Shown in pieces: positions 10,959 to 22,126 of a stretch of 64,000 bases of DNA (its first letter is position 1; each line of letters opens with the position of its first letter). The stretch is from Liopterus haemorrhoidalis. Its lineage: Eukaryota; Arthropoda; Insecta; Coleoptera; Dytiscidae. The notes below the pieces were generated by a model that did not search any database, was not told the DNA's origin, and was given only the letters and a program-made list of their open reading frames with translations. The position numbers and the translations under genes are program-made. The stretch lies in assembly GCA_963971575.1 (NCBI GenBank), contig OZ020611.1, positions 181,798,535-181,862,534 on the forward strand, given 5' to 3'.

Positions 10959-11706
10959 AAAAAAATTGATGTGAAGTGTGAATTTTCACACATTTCAGGG
11001 TTTTGCAGGTATTTAGTAAGTGAATGATGATTATTTGGGATGCCAAAACAAATTTTATATTAAAATTTTTGTTTTGTTAAGTTTAATTCGAATGCCTAAT
11101 AAAATTACTTAGGTTTCTAAATATGTGCAGTATTTATATATATATATACTGACTTACTTGGGTGAAAAAGCCAGCGCAAGTACCACTACACCAAGAGTAA
11201 GCCTTCCATTCGAGCGTGTTACAAAGCTATAAATTGTGTACATTATTAGCCAAAAAACACAAAAAATGCGTTTTTTTCCAAAAACATAATCTGATCAAAA
11301 ATTCCTGTTGTACTATTCCGGTTCACACCAATGTACATTACTTAGAATTTTTTCAGATTTTTAGTTTAAACCATCTGGGCTACAGGGTGTGGGACAAAAT
11401 TTTTTTTGCACAATTTTGGCAAAAATCGCTTCAAAATAATTTATTTTGCAAAAATAAAAATTTGATCGTTAATCCACGTACCAAGGGCTTTCATTTGATG
11501 CCCTACTCAGAATTATAAAAAAATATTTTTATTTTCGATGAGCACATATTTGTTTATATTTTTAGGGGGATATGTTTTTTAGAAGTTTTAGTATTTTTCC
11601 TATGTGCGGGTCAAAGAGTTGTATAAGCATGCCAAATTTCAACTCTCTAGGTTTAGCCGTTTGGCTATAATTTTTACCGAACAGACAGACCTACAAAACC
11701 CTAAAA
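10959..11706 (-). mobile_element. Helentron-like non-autonomous element, family B copy 1
   Basis: Read on the minus strand it starts TTTTTAGGGTTTTGTAGG, has a short CTGT-type microsatellite near its 5' end, and ends with TACCTGCAAAACCCT, a hairpin GTGTGAAAATTCACAC (10,976-10,991) and CATCAATTTTT. AGGGTTTTGYAGG near both ends is a subterminal inverted repeat. Subterminal repeats, a 3' hairpin, a microsatellite and T-rich flanks together fit Helentron-associated (HINE/DINE-1-like) elements. No protein is encoded. Confidence 0.6.
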
Positions 11707-12044
11707 ATGTTCATTTTCAAAATATCTGGTCAACGAAACATGTAAAAATATTTTTCAGTATATCATGATATTTCCAATGTAAAATGATCGAACTTTGTCT
11801 TTTTAATCGAATCTCTATCTATAATATTAAGAAAGACTAGGGGTCTCAGCCCGGGATTCTCCCCCTACGTTGACAAAACTCGTTTTAATATAATATGGTA
11901 TTTTGCCGCACTTGTCGATTATAAAACGCGTCGCTTCGCGACTCGTTTTTTGCCTGTCACGTGGTTATCGAAGTGACGGATTCGGGCGCGCCCGCGGAAC
12001 GTCCACGAAACGTCAGCAAAAATTATCATTATTATTATCGTTGA
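11707..12044. other. Mixed stretch with a short GC-rich core
   Basis: At 11,938-12,015 the sequence is unusually GC-rich for this window (GGCGCGCCCGCGG at ~11,985) and carries several CG dinucleotides. No gene is recognised. Confidence 0.35.
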
Positions 12045-12185
12045 AGGTAATGGGATTCGGACCAGTCAGAAAATCAAAACAAATTTATTAACTTAGCTAA
12101 CGTTTCGATTTTAATTTTAATCTTCATCAGAGCTTAGTTAATAGTTACTAACTTACGGACGTAACTCATCTAATCAAGATTATTA
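12045..12185 (-). repeat. Penelope-type terminal repeat fragment
   Basis: On the minus strand this carries CTGATGAAGAT...GAAACG, the 'CTGATGAAG / GAAACGTT' pattern typical of terminal repeats of Penelope-like retroelements. The pieces GACTGGTCCGAATCCCATTA and CTCATCTAATCAAG recur at 26,096-26,180, which supports a dispersed repeat. It contains the hammerhead-like core. Confidence 0.5.
12089..12140 (-). ncRNA. Hammerhead-ribozyme-like motif
   Basis: On the minus strand, in order: stem I strand TAACTAAGCT, core CTGATGA (12,124-12,130), a stem II candidate GATT...AATC with an A-rich loop and one bulged A, core GAAA, the self-complementary ACGT serving as a minimal stem III, U17, then AGCTAAGTTA, which pairs with the first stem I strand at 9 of 10 positions. 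The predicted cleavage is after the second T of ACGTT. Penelope-like elements are known to carry minimal hammerheads with very short stem III. All core bases I can check are present; the weak, bulged stem II is the main doubt. Confidence 0.5.
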
Positions 12186-12250
12186 TTATCATTAGCCTAC
12201 AACAAACACAAAGTTCTGAGCAATTTAACGTTGAAATCATTTTTCAAATT

Positions 12251-12299
12251 GGTGGCACCCCGGTGAGAGTGTCGTGGCACCCCGGTTGAGAAACACTGA
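12251..12299. repeat. hAT-like terminal fragment
   Basis: GGTGGCACCCCGG occurs as a partial tandem, and the stretch ends GGTTGAGAAACACTG, the right-end pattern of many hAT elements. No matching left end was found nearby. Confidence 0.45.
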
Positions 12300-14454
12300 T
12301 ATAGCCAATAACACTCGGGAAGTTCTAATCTATACATACAATGTTCAAAGGATTATCCAAATCGGTTAATTAATTTACGTTTGTATCATTTAAACGTAAC
12401 AATAATATTTTATTTCACTATAAAGAATACATGGATTCTGGATAAAATAGAGAAAAATTAATAAAATATTATTGCATAGGATTCACTATTAATTAGGTCA
12501 CTTGGAAATTTAGAAAAACTTTTGAGTAACACTGATAGATGTGAAATTTGCAGATTTTCGTCGTAATAATATATTCGTTGTTGTGATATTTTACGTTATT
12601 AAATTTTGTTTAACTATTTAAAAAGATATTTATAATTTACAGTTTTTTTGTAAATATTTTGCTTTACATGTAAATATATTATAGTCGTTTTTTAATTTAT
12701 TTAATCACTAAAATTTCACCTATACTTGTTATAATTCAGTAATGCGAAGGAATTGCCTCCTAAATTTGAGTGTCGGTAGTTGTTTCGTTGTTCGAGAGAG
12801 GCGCTGATGAATACTTTTATCATCATTTTTAATTTTTTTTGAAATAAGTCTTAAAATTAGCATTTTTACTGCAAAAAACACAGCGGAAGATCTCCATGAT
12901 GATAAAAAAACACTTTCATTCTATAAAAATCACTTATATAAAGAAATAATATATTAAAATGACATCTGGGTATATAATACTTCAAGATTTAACACAATAA
13001 AAATTACGCGATTACTAAATATCAAATATTATTCTGTCTTATCTATCCTCTTAATACACTGTACTTTATACTTTCGTTAATATAGTTAGTAAAATAGTTA
13101 ATAACATACAGTTTCCAGAATTAAAATAACAAAACTGTAGTTTCCAGAATTCAAATAACAAAACTGCTTAACAGATCTATTCTCACCTTGAAAACTTATT
13201 TGAACGTATCTACAGATAGGTTTAACATTTAAAACGTTCGAACGACCCTTAAAATATATTTTGATAACTCAAAACTAATTCTTACTTTCTTTTCCGTTTA
13301 ATAGCATTTTTAACTGAAGGCAATTTTATGGTCAGCAAAAAATTTCAAAATTTATGAAACTGTGTTAAAACCTTAAAAAACTGCATTATCTTTATCAACT
13401 CTTATGTATTTTTTACACATTTCATCAATTTTATTAGTAAAATACCTTCAACTGTAGGTTTTTCAATTTAGTTTTGGTCTGAAATCGTCTTCTGAATAGT
13501 AGAAATATGAATAAACATCTTTTATCGTCTGATAAAACCTGTCCGTGCCGATCAATGGTGACTTTGATTCGACATGGATTCGAGGAAAAAATATATGATT
13601 TTTATCAATAAAAATTAGTCAGTAACCCCTGTCGAAATAAAATTAAGCCTAAGCATTAAAAAAATTTCACCCGGATAAGACAGTGGTTCATTTTCCTCTC
13701 CCCGCGATACCGGAAAAATGAAGATACACCAGAAGTTGAATAGAACATACATACTAACTTGTACCATATAATAGTAGATAGCAATGGTGAACCACTTGGT
13801 TGGGTCACCCTGTATTCGCAAAATACGAAATAATAGGAGTAAAAAATGATGTGGAAAATGTACAGAATTACACCTACAATCAGGTAAACAATCAGATAGG
13901 TATACTCTCTACCAGATCGTTTAAGGTCAAAGCGTGACGTCACATATTGATTTCAGAGTGATTTCAGGGTAATCTCAGATCAAATCTCTACTTACAAATC
14001 TAAAACGCTAAAATTCTGAGAACTGGCTACGAGTACGAGCCTTAATAACAATTTTCTTTGGCAAGCTTTTAAATATATCCACAATGAACATTCTTTGGTA
14101 AATATTTTGGTAAAATAACGTATTCTAATATTTGGACGATGAATGAATTTGTTCCAACAAATTGGGTCCACCTAATAAGTAATTATAGAAGTGTTTACAG
14201 TCCATTATTAAATTAAATATTGTTAATAAAATTCTTTTAATGGATTTAATCTCAATTCTGTTCCTTTCTTTTGTTCACTGACTAGTTATTGGGGAAAAAA
14301 ATCTAATTCAACATCTGTGTACAAAAAATGCAGAAAACAAATTGAGCCATTATTAATAATTCTGAATAGCATTCTGGCGAATTGCATTGTTTAAAATAAT
14401 TTGTCCATTTTTGGTGAACATCTAAGTGTTTCAAAAAGTAAATATGGTAATTAA
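12300..14454. other. Long AT-rich stretch without a gene
   Basis: Two open frames on the minus strand at 13,615-13,943 have hydrophobic translations but no recognisable motif. A short repeat piece near 13,786 matches 10,645 inverted. Otherwise nothing is recognised. Confidence 0.35.
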
Positions 14455-14560
14455 AAAAAAAAAAAAAACAGGACAATCCAGGACAATTTTTAAAAACTAG
14501 CCAGGACATCCCCGGCGAAGTGAAAAAACATGTCCTGGAGGAACAGGACGTCTAAACCTA
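14455..14560. repeat. Second TGTCCTGG-type transposon end fragment
   Basis: After an A-run, CAGGACAATCCAGGACAAT, CCAGGACAT and TGTCCTGG recur. It is related, in inverse orientation, to 10,350-10,449. About 4 kb separates the two; I cannot tell whether they are ends of one element or separate relics. Confidence 0.35.
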
Positions 14561-15129
14561 CTTGAATTTATCTACGCAAACCTAAAAAATAAGTTTGATG
14601 CAGGGTGAATACTATAGCCTGTATTTTCAGCTCCGTCCTGACCCTGGCTGCAAGTTTATCCATAGTAGAGGAAGAAGTGTTGTTATAATTCTCGCGGACC
14701 ATGAAGTTATACGAAGCGTTAATTTTCTAGTGAAGTTGAGAACAATAACAAACATTATGTTATGTTGTGTTACAAGCTTTGGTTTTGACTACAAAGTCGA
14801 GGGAGCTAAATATAAAATACAACTGTTTTCAGAGCACGGTACACCCTCGGCCTCACTCATACAAATATGACATCTCACAAATGCACCGTGAGGTATTTAT
14901 AATGACTATGTACGTAAACAGAGGTAGCAAACATTTCATTCGTCATTTTTGCAACTTGACATTAAATAAACATTATATCAAACAGAATTTTGAAAAAATC
15001 TTTAATAATAAATTCTGCGTGACCTGTGCTGAACTTAAAAATTACTAATAACAATATCAATCAATAATTGACGCTTTTTCTTCTTCTAAAACATATAGAT
15101 TAAACTAATGTATATTTTTAGCGATTCAC
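14561..15129. other. No recognisable gene
   Basis: Two overlapping frames of ~90 codons at 14,595-15,048 have no recognisable motif; I see nothing else. Confidence 0.3.
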
Positions 15130-15256
15130 GGTAAGTTCATCGAAAATCAATTCATCGAAAGCAAATTCATCGAAAATCAATTCATCGAAAACGAGTTCAT
15201 CGAAAACGAGTTCATCGAAAACGAGTTCATCGAAAGCAAATTCATCGAAAAAAAAA
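15130..15256. repeat. 15 bp minisatellite, ~8 copies
   Basis: Units of the form TTCATCGAAAATCAA, with variants ending ACGAG or GCAAA, run head to tail. The period of exactly 15 bp gives an open frame of FDEL/FDEF pentapeptides on the minus strand; I regard that as a by-product of the repeat. Confidence 0.85.
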
Positions 15257-15341
15257 AATGTAAATACTTTAGAGGAATGCCGAGGGGATCGGAAAGTCAA
15301 AAAAGCAGTGGCCAATAAAAGTTGACAGACTACACTCATTA

Positions 15342-15533
15342 AATAACTATCATACTTGGTCTATTGATAATTTTTTAATTTTACATTCAGAAAATACGCC
15401 AGGTAAAAGATACCTTTTGGAATATTTTGAAATCGAACAGGCCTCCTTAGATCAGAAAAACCCGGTTAATGGAATCATAAATGTATTTATTACACCCATT
15501 CTTAAAAGACTATATAATAATTATAATAAATAA
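15342..15533 (+). pseudogene. Penelope-like GIY-YIG domain, C-terminal fragment
   Basis: A 63-codon open segment ending in TAA reads FLILHSENTPGKRYLLEYFE, then IEQASL, PVNGIIN and TPILKRLY. This is the C-terminal pattern of the GIY-YIG endonuclease of Penelope-like elements (ILH, E-x-EI, an Asn-rich stretch, a final hydrophobic helix), and it parallels the copy at 22,127-22,480. The catalytic GIY/YIG strands are missing, so it is only a tail fragment. It lies just before the tandem array. Confidence 0.6.
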
Positions 15534-15774
15534 TACAGTAATCCCCCAAGATATGTAATTAATGCGGACCGTAGACTTTTGTAATCGATGTCCGGATAAT
15601 CGAGGTTCTACTGTACTTAGTATTTTAAATACTATTTTAAATACTAAAAAGAATTTAAGTCTTTCCTTAAAAAAAGTATTTGTATTCAGTACTTTGAATA
15701 CATCAGAAAAGTATTAGGTCGTCCAGGATGAAATTTGTAGAAAAAAAGGCCGTTACGCCAATACGTTAAAATGC

Positions 15775-18700
15775 AAAATATCATCATAGAAAGTAAACAA
15801 AAGTGTATTTTTACCTTTGCAGAAGCGTCTGCTGATAAACCTAAAATCTGCCTACTTCTAGGAAGTCCAATCTTACTTGATAATTTTATTTCTTCCATTC
15901 TGAAACAATCACAATGCATTAAAATGCAAGATATACTAAAAACAGTCATTATAGAAAGTAAATAAAAGTGTACTTACCTTTGCAGTAGTATCTCCTGGAA
16001 AACCCACCACCTGCCCACTTCTACGAAGTCCGATCTATTTTGATAATTTGTAACAATCACAACACATTAAAATCTGACTTCCTAGAAGTGGACAGGTGGT
16101 AGGTTTGCCAGGAGATACTACTGCAAAGGTAAATACAATTTTGTTTACTTTCTATTATGACTGTTTTTAGTATATTTTGCATTTTTATGTATTGTGATTG
16201 TTTCAGAATGGAAGAAATAAAATTATCAAGTTAGATCGGACTTCCTAGAAGTGAAAATGTGGTGGGTTTTCCAAGAGATACTACTGCAAAGGTAAATACT
16301 ATTTTGTTCACTTTCTATTATGACTGTTTTTAGTATATTTTGCATTTTAATGTATTGTGATTGTTACAGAATAGAAGAAATAAAATTATCAAGTTAGATC
16401 GGACTTCCTAGAAGTGAACATTTGGTGGGTTTTCCAAGAGATACTACTGCAAAGGTAAATACTATTTTGTTCACTTTCTATTATGACTGTTTTTAGTATA
16501 TTTTGCATTTTAGTGTGTTGTGATTGTTACAGAATGGAAGAAATAAAATTATCAAGTTAGATCGGACTTCCTAGAAGTGAACATGTGGTGGGTTTTCCAA
16601 GAGATACTACTGCAAAGGTAAATACTATTTTGTTCACTTTCTATTATGACTGTTTATAGTATATTTTGCATTTTAATGTGTTGTGATTGTTAGAGAATGG
16701 AAGAAATAAAATTATCAAGTTAGATCGGACTTCCTAGAAGTAAACATGTGGTGGGTTTTCCAAGAGATACTACTGCAAAGGTAAATACTATTTTGTTCAC
16801 TTTCTATTATGACTGTTTTTAGTATATTTTGCATTTTAATGTGTTGTGATTGTTACAGAATGGAAGAAATAAAATTATCAAGTTAGATCGGACTTCCTAG
16901 AAGTGAACATGTGGTGGGTTTTCCAAGAGATACTACTGCAAAGGTAAATACTATTTTGTTCACTTTCTATTATGACTGTTTATAGTATATTTTGCATTTT
17001 AATGTGTTGTGATTGTTAGAGAATGGAAGAAATAAAATTATCAAGTTAGATCGGACTTCCTAGAAGTGAACATGTGGTGGGTTTTCCAAGAGATACTACT
17101 GCAAAGGTAAAAACTATTTTGTTCACTTTCTATTATGACTGTTTTTAGTATATTTTGCATTTTAATGTGTTGTGATTGTTACAGAATGGAAGAAATAAAA
17201 TTATCAAGTTAGATCGGACTTCCTAGAAGTGAACATGTGGTGGGTTTTCCAAGAGATACTACTGCAAAGGTAAATACTATTTTGTTCACTTTCTATTATG
17301 ACTGTTTTTAGTATATTTTGCATTTTAATGTGTTGTGATTGTTACAGAATGGAAGAAATAAAATTATCAAGTTAGATCGGACTTCCTAGAAGTGAACATG
17401 TGGTGGGTTTTCCAAGAGATACTACTGCAAAGGTAAATACTATTTTGTTCACTTTCTATTATGACTGTTTTTAGTATATTTTGAATTTTAATGTATTGTG
17501 ATTGTTACAGAATGGAAGAAATAAAATTATAAGTTAGATCGGACTTCGTAGAAGTGAACATGTGGTGGGTTTTCCAAGAGATGCTACTGCAAAGGTAAAT
17601 ACTATTTTGTTCACTTTCTATTATGACTGTTTTTAGTATATTTTGAATTTTAATGTGTTGTGATTGTTACAGAATGGAAGAAATAAAATTATCAAGTTAG
17701 ATCGGACTTCCTAGAAGTGAACAAGTGGTGGGTTTTCCAAGAGATACTACTGCAAAGGTAAATACTATTTTGTTCACTTTCTATTATGACTGTTTTTAGT
17801 ATATTTTAATTTTAATGTGTTGTGATTGTTACAGAATGGAAGAAATAAAATTATCAAGTTAGATCGGACTTCGTAGAAGTGAACATGTGGTGGGTTTTCC
17901 AAGAGATACTACTGCAAAGGTAAATACTATTTTGTTCACTTTCTATTATGATTGTTTTTAGTATATTTTGCATTTTAATGTGTTGTGATTGTTACAGAAT
18001 GGAAGAAATAAAATTATCAAATTAGATCGGACTTCGTAGAAGTGAACATGTGGTGGGTTTTCCAAGAGATACTACTGCAAAGGTAAATACTATTTTGTTC
18101 ACTTTCTATTATGATTGTTTTTAGTATATTTTGCATTTTAATGTGTTGTGATTGTTACAGAATGGAAGAAATAAAATTATCAAATTAGATCGGACTTCGT
18201 AGAAGTGAACATGTGGTGGGTTTTCCAAGAGATACTACTGCAAAGGTAAATACTATTTTGTTCACTTTCTATTATGACTGTTTTTAGTATATTTTGCATT
18301 TTAATGTGTTGTGATTGTTACAGAATGGAAGAAATAAAATTATCAAGTTAGATCGGACTTCCTAGAAGTGAACATTTGGTGGGTTTTCCAAGAGATACTG
18401 CTGCAAAGGTAAATACTATTTTGTTCACTTTCTATTATGATTGTTTTTAGTATATTTTGCATTTTAATGTGTTGTGATTGTTACAGAATGGAAGAAATAA
18501 AATTATCAAGTTAGATCGGACTTCCTAGAAGTGAACATGTGGTGGGTTTTCCAAGAGATACTACTGCAAAGGTAAATACTATTTTGTTCACTTTCTATTA
18601 TGACTGTTTTTTAGTATATTTTGCATTTTAATGTGTTGTGATTGTTACAGAATGGAAGAAATAAAATTATCAAGTTAGATCGGACTTCCTAGAAGTGAAC

Positions 18701-20011
18701 ATGTGGTGGGTTTTCCAAGAGATACTACTGCAAAGGTAAATACTATTTTGTTCACTTTCTAGTATGACTGTTTTTAGTATATTTTGCATTTTAATGTGTT
18801 GTGATTGTTACAAAATGGAAGAAATAAAATTATCAAGTTAGATCGGACTTCCTAGAATTGAACATGTGGTGGGTTTTCCAAGAGATACTACTGCAAAGGT
18901 AAATACTATTTTGTTCACTTTCTATTATGACTGTTTTTTAGTATATTTTGCATTTTAATGTGTTGTGATTGTTACAGAATGGAAGAAATAAAATTATCAA
19001 GTTAGATCGGACTTCCTAGAAGTGAACATGTGGTGGGTTTTCCAGGAGATACTACTGCAAAGGTAAATACTATTTTGTTCACTTTCTATTATGACTGTTT
19101 TTTAGTATATTTTGCATTTTAATGTGTTGTGATTGTTACAAAATGGAAGAAATAAAATTATCAAGTTAGATCGGACTTCCTAGAAGTGAACATGTGGTGG
19201 GTTTTCCAAGAGATACTACTGCAAAGGTAAATACTATTTTGTTCACTTTCTATTATGACTGTTTTTAGTATATTTTGCATTTTAATGTGTTGTGATTGTT
19301 ACAGAATAGAAGAAATAAAATTATCAAGTTAGATCGGACTTCGTAGAAGTGGGCAGGTGGTGGGTTTTCCAGGAGATGCTACTGCAAAGGTAAATACACT
19401 TTTATTTACTTTCTATAATGACTGTTTTCAGTATATTTAGCATTTTACCGTATTGTGATTGTTTGAGAATAGAAGAAATAAAATTAACAAGTTAGAACAG
19501 ACTTCCTAGAAGTGGGCAGATGTTGGGTTTGCCAGGAGATACTACTGCAAAGGTAAATACAATTTTCTTTGCTTTCTATTATGTCTGTTTTTAGTATATT
19601 TTGCATTTTAATGTATTGTGATTGTTTCAGAATGGAAGAAATAAAATTATCAAGTAAGATTGGACTTCCTAGAAGTAGGCAGATGGTAGGTTTATCAGCA
19701 GACGCTGCTGCAAAGGTAACTACACTTTTGTTTACTTTCTATTATAACTGTTTTTAGTATATTTTGCATTTTAACGTATTGTGATTGTTTTAGAATGCAA
19801 GAAATAAAATTAACAAGATAGATCGGACTTCCTAGAAGTGAGCTGGTGGTGGGTTTTCCAGGAGATACTAGTGCAAAGGTTAATACACTTTTGTTTAATT
19901 TCTATGATGACTGTTTTAGTATATTTTGCATTTTAACGTATTGTGATTGTTTCAGAATAGAAGAAATAAAATTAACAAGCTAGATCGGACTACCTAAAAG
20001 TGGGCAGGTGG
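15775..20011 (+). repeat. ~163 bp tandem array with exon-like core, ~27 units
   Basis: About 25 head-to-tail plus-strand units (16,072-20,011) follow two inverted units (15,775-16,071). Each full unit has an ~85 bp core starting AATGGAAGAAATAAAATTAT and ending ACTGCAAAG, preceded by GATTGTTACAG (splice-acceptor-like) and followed by GTAAATAC (donor-like); the remaining ~78 bp is AT-rich and intron-like. Inner units are almost identical, while outer units (15.8-16.2 and 19.3-20.0 kb) diverge, as expected for a homogenising satellite. In outer units the core is open (MEEIKLSSKIGLPRSRQM); in inner units TAG interrupts it. Some acceptors are broken (TTAGAG at ~16,690 and ~17,020; TTACAA at ~18,810 and ~19,140). 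It may be a gene exon plus intron amplified as a satellite. No transcription can be inferred. Confidence 0.92.
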
Positions 20012-20029
20012 CAATTACCTAATTTACAT

Positions 20030-20615
20030 TTATTTAGTTCAGCTATCGATAGGAAAAACGCCGGGGTCATATTGTGTTATTTTTTCTATATTACTAGTTT
20101 ACGTTTCCATCATTCAATTCAACGAGAGTCAAAGAATTCCTGGAAGGCCAGATTTACAGTATTGTTTGTTTTTCTGTTAAAAAGTTGTCCAAATAGCGGA
20201 AGAAGTGGTAGTCAGTAGGGGCTAGGTCTGGTGAGTATGGAGGATGATGAAGAAGATCCAACTCCAATTCCTGTAGTTTTGCCACAGTAATTTGTGCAAT
20301 GTGTGGTCTAGCGTTATCATGCAATAAGATAGGAGTCGATTTGTTGACCAATCTAGGCTGTTTTTCTTTAAGTTTTTGCATAATTTCATCCAGTTGGTTG
20401 CAGTATATTTCTGCTGTGATCGATGAGCCAGGTTTTTTTTTTTTTTGTTTGGTTTTTAAGTTACTTGTACGTTGATTGGCGAACCAATTCAATATTGTCT
20501 GCTGCGTAGTTACACTAGAGCCAAATACACTATTAATGTTTCGCACGATCTGCGATGCCGTAGTTCCACGTAAGAACTCATACTTCATAATAATGCGAAT
20601 TTTCGACCGTTCCAT
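20030..20615 (-). pseudogene. mariner transposase with large in-frame internal deletion
   Basis: The minus strand opens at 20,615 with MERSKIRIIMKYEFLRGTTA, a mariner N-terminal HTH (residues 1 to ~50, ending SVTTQQTILNWF). It then jumps, through a Lys-rich stretch coded by an A-run, to the C-terminal catalytic half: ILLHDNARPH (second Asp) and PPYSPDLAPTDYHFF (third Asp). The middle, with the second HTH and the first catalytic Asp, is deleted in frame, giving 153 residues instead of ~340. A decayed tail (AFQEFFDSR) continues to about 20,030. It is inactive as an enzyme, but the N-terminal DNA-binding part is intact. Confidence 0.85.
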
Positions 20616-20894
20616 TCATCAACAAAATTAATTTTTTGAAAAAGCTTTTGATATTTTTTTAACATAAAATGATTTCTTTAAACAGGCGAGATGTGTAACT
20701 TTCCAACAAAAAAAAAAATTGATGTGAAGTGTGAATTTTCACACATTTCTGGGTTTTGCAGGTATTTAGTAACTGAACGATGATTATTTGGGATGCCAAA
20801 ACAAATTTTATGTCAAAATATTTTTTTATGAATTTTAATTCGAATGCCTAATACCATTATTTGAGTTTCTAAATATATGCAGTATTTTTTTTAT

Positions 20895-21230
20895 ATAGCA
20901 AAGTTCATTAAGATTTTGAAAATTGCACCTATGGCTTCCATTGGTTGCTTACATCATAAGTCCCGCCCTTTGATTTCGTCAAACATACAATTAAATTATA
21001 ATTTCAACACTTTCCACTGGTTATTAAATTTACGCTTTTAAAAATTAAATGCACTATTTACCAAATATAACTAGAATTTTAACAAAATAATTTAAACAAA
21101 ATAAAAATGCAAAAAAAAAAATAAAAAATAAAATCAACAGGATTCGAACCCTAGTTTACAAGTTAACTTATATTATTAAGCGCATGACGAATCCAACCAC
21201 GCCACGAGAGTTATTGTTGTGATATGTTAC
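20895..21230 (-). mobile_element. tRNA-derived SINE-like insertion
   Basis: On the minus strand the 5' part (21,215-21,140) has a box A-like TGGCGTGGTTGG and a box B-like GGGTTCGAATCCTG at tRNA-like spacing, followed by an A/T-rich segment and a longer body. It interrupts family B copy 2, which lacks this stretch elsewhere. The outer 3' boundary is uncertain. Confidence 0.55.
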
Positions 21231-21689
21231 ACAACGTATTAAATAGTTAACATATTTTAGTTAAAAACACAAAAAATGCGTTATTTTCCGAAAACATAAT
21301 CTGATCAAAAATTCCTGTTGTACTATTCCGGTTCACACCAATGTACATTACTTAGAATTTTTTCAGATTTTTAGTTTAAACCATCTGGGCTACAGGGTGT
21401 GGGACAAAATTTTTTTGCACAATTTTGGCAAAAATCGCATCAAAATAATTTATTTTGCAAAAATAAAATTTTGATCGTTAATCCACGTACTAAGGGCTTT
21501 CATTTGATACCCTACTCAGAATTTAAAAAAAAATATTTTTTTTTTCGATGAGCCTATATTTGTTTATATTTTTAGAGGGATATGTTTTTTAGATGTTTTA
21601 GTATTTTTCCTATGTGCGGGTCAACGAGTTGTATAAGCATGCCAAATTTCAACTCTCTAGGTTTAGCCGTTTGGCTACAATTTTGACCG

Positions 21690-21690
21690 A

Positions 21691-21750
<60 letters not shown>
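21690..21750. repeat. (ACAG)n microsatellite
   Basis: About 15 uninterrupted ACAG units. It sits at the position where family B elements normally carry a shorter ACAG run, so it is an internal expansion in this copy. Confidence 0.95.
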
Positions 21751-21752
<2 letters not shown>

Positions 21753-22009
21753 GACAAAATGACGGTATAAGGGTTTTTTGGTCATACCTACAAAACCCTA
21801 AAAAGGTAAATTATTAAGCCAATGTCAAATAATAAGCTGTTAAATTTGGCAATATTATTAACTACAACTTTCATCCTTGGCGGCCGGATAATTTGTCAGA
21901 TAAATTTTAATTTATCATGGAATAAATGATATAATATCAAGTAACATTGTTAGATGTAGCTGTTAACTCTTGATGGAACATGATGAATAAATAGTAAATA
22001 AGACACATG

Positions 22010-22095
22010 GTTATATTCCACAAAACGTTTTGTTAAAACTTATACTATACTATTGTATATTTTCATCTCATCTTCAGAAGAATTAATGTACATGA
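22010..22095 (-). repeat. Penelope-like 3' terminal sequence
   Basis: On the minus strand CTGAAGATGAGATG is followed by AAAACGTTTTGTGG, the 'CTGAAGATG ... AAACG' pattern of Penelope-like terminal repeats. It lies just downstream of the GIY-YIG relic on the same strand. Confidence 0.45.
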
Positions 22096-22126
22096 GATGT
22101 TGAAAATTTTACCTAAATATATAGGG

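Larger units (their letters stand above)
20708..21804 (-). mobile_element. Helentron-like element, family B copy 2
   Basis: It has the same ends as the copy at 10,959-11,706: an A-run with ATTGATGTGAAGTG, the palindrome GTGTGAATTTTCACAC, AGGGTTTTGCAGGTA-like text at one end (here GGGTTTTGCAGG) and CCTACAAAACCCTAAAAA at the other. It carries a long (ACAG)n run at 21,690-21,750 and is interrupted by a SINE at ~20,895-21,230. Confidence 0.6.

Noticed and set aside
13615..13943. Membrane protein on the minus strand
   Set aside because: Two overlapping hydrophobic frames in AT-rich DNA; hydrophobicity follows from T-rich codons and no domain is seen.
15118..15339. FDEL-repeat protein on the minus strand
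   Set aside because: A 15 bp minisatellite produces the pentapeptide automatically; there is no other coding evidence.
15775..20011. CRISPR-like array
   Set aside because: Units are ~163 bp of nearly identical sequence throughout, with no unique spacers, in a eukaryotic context. It is a tandem satellite.
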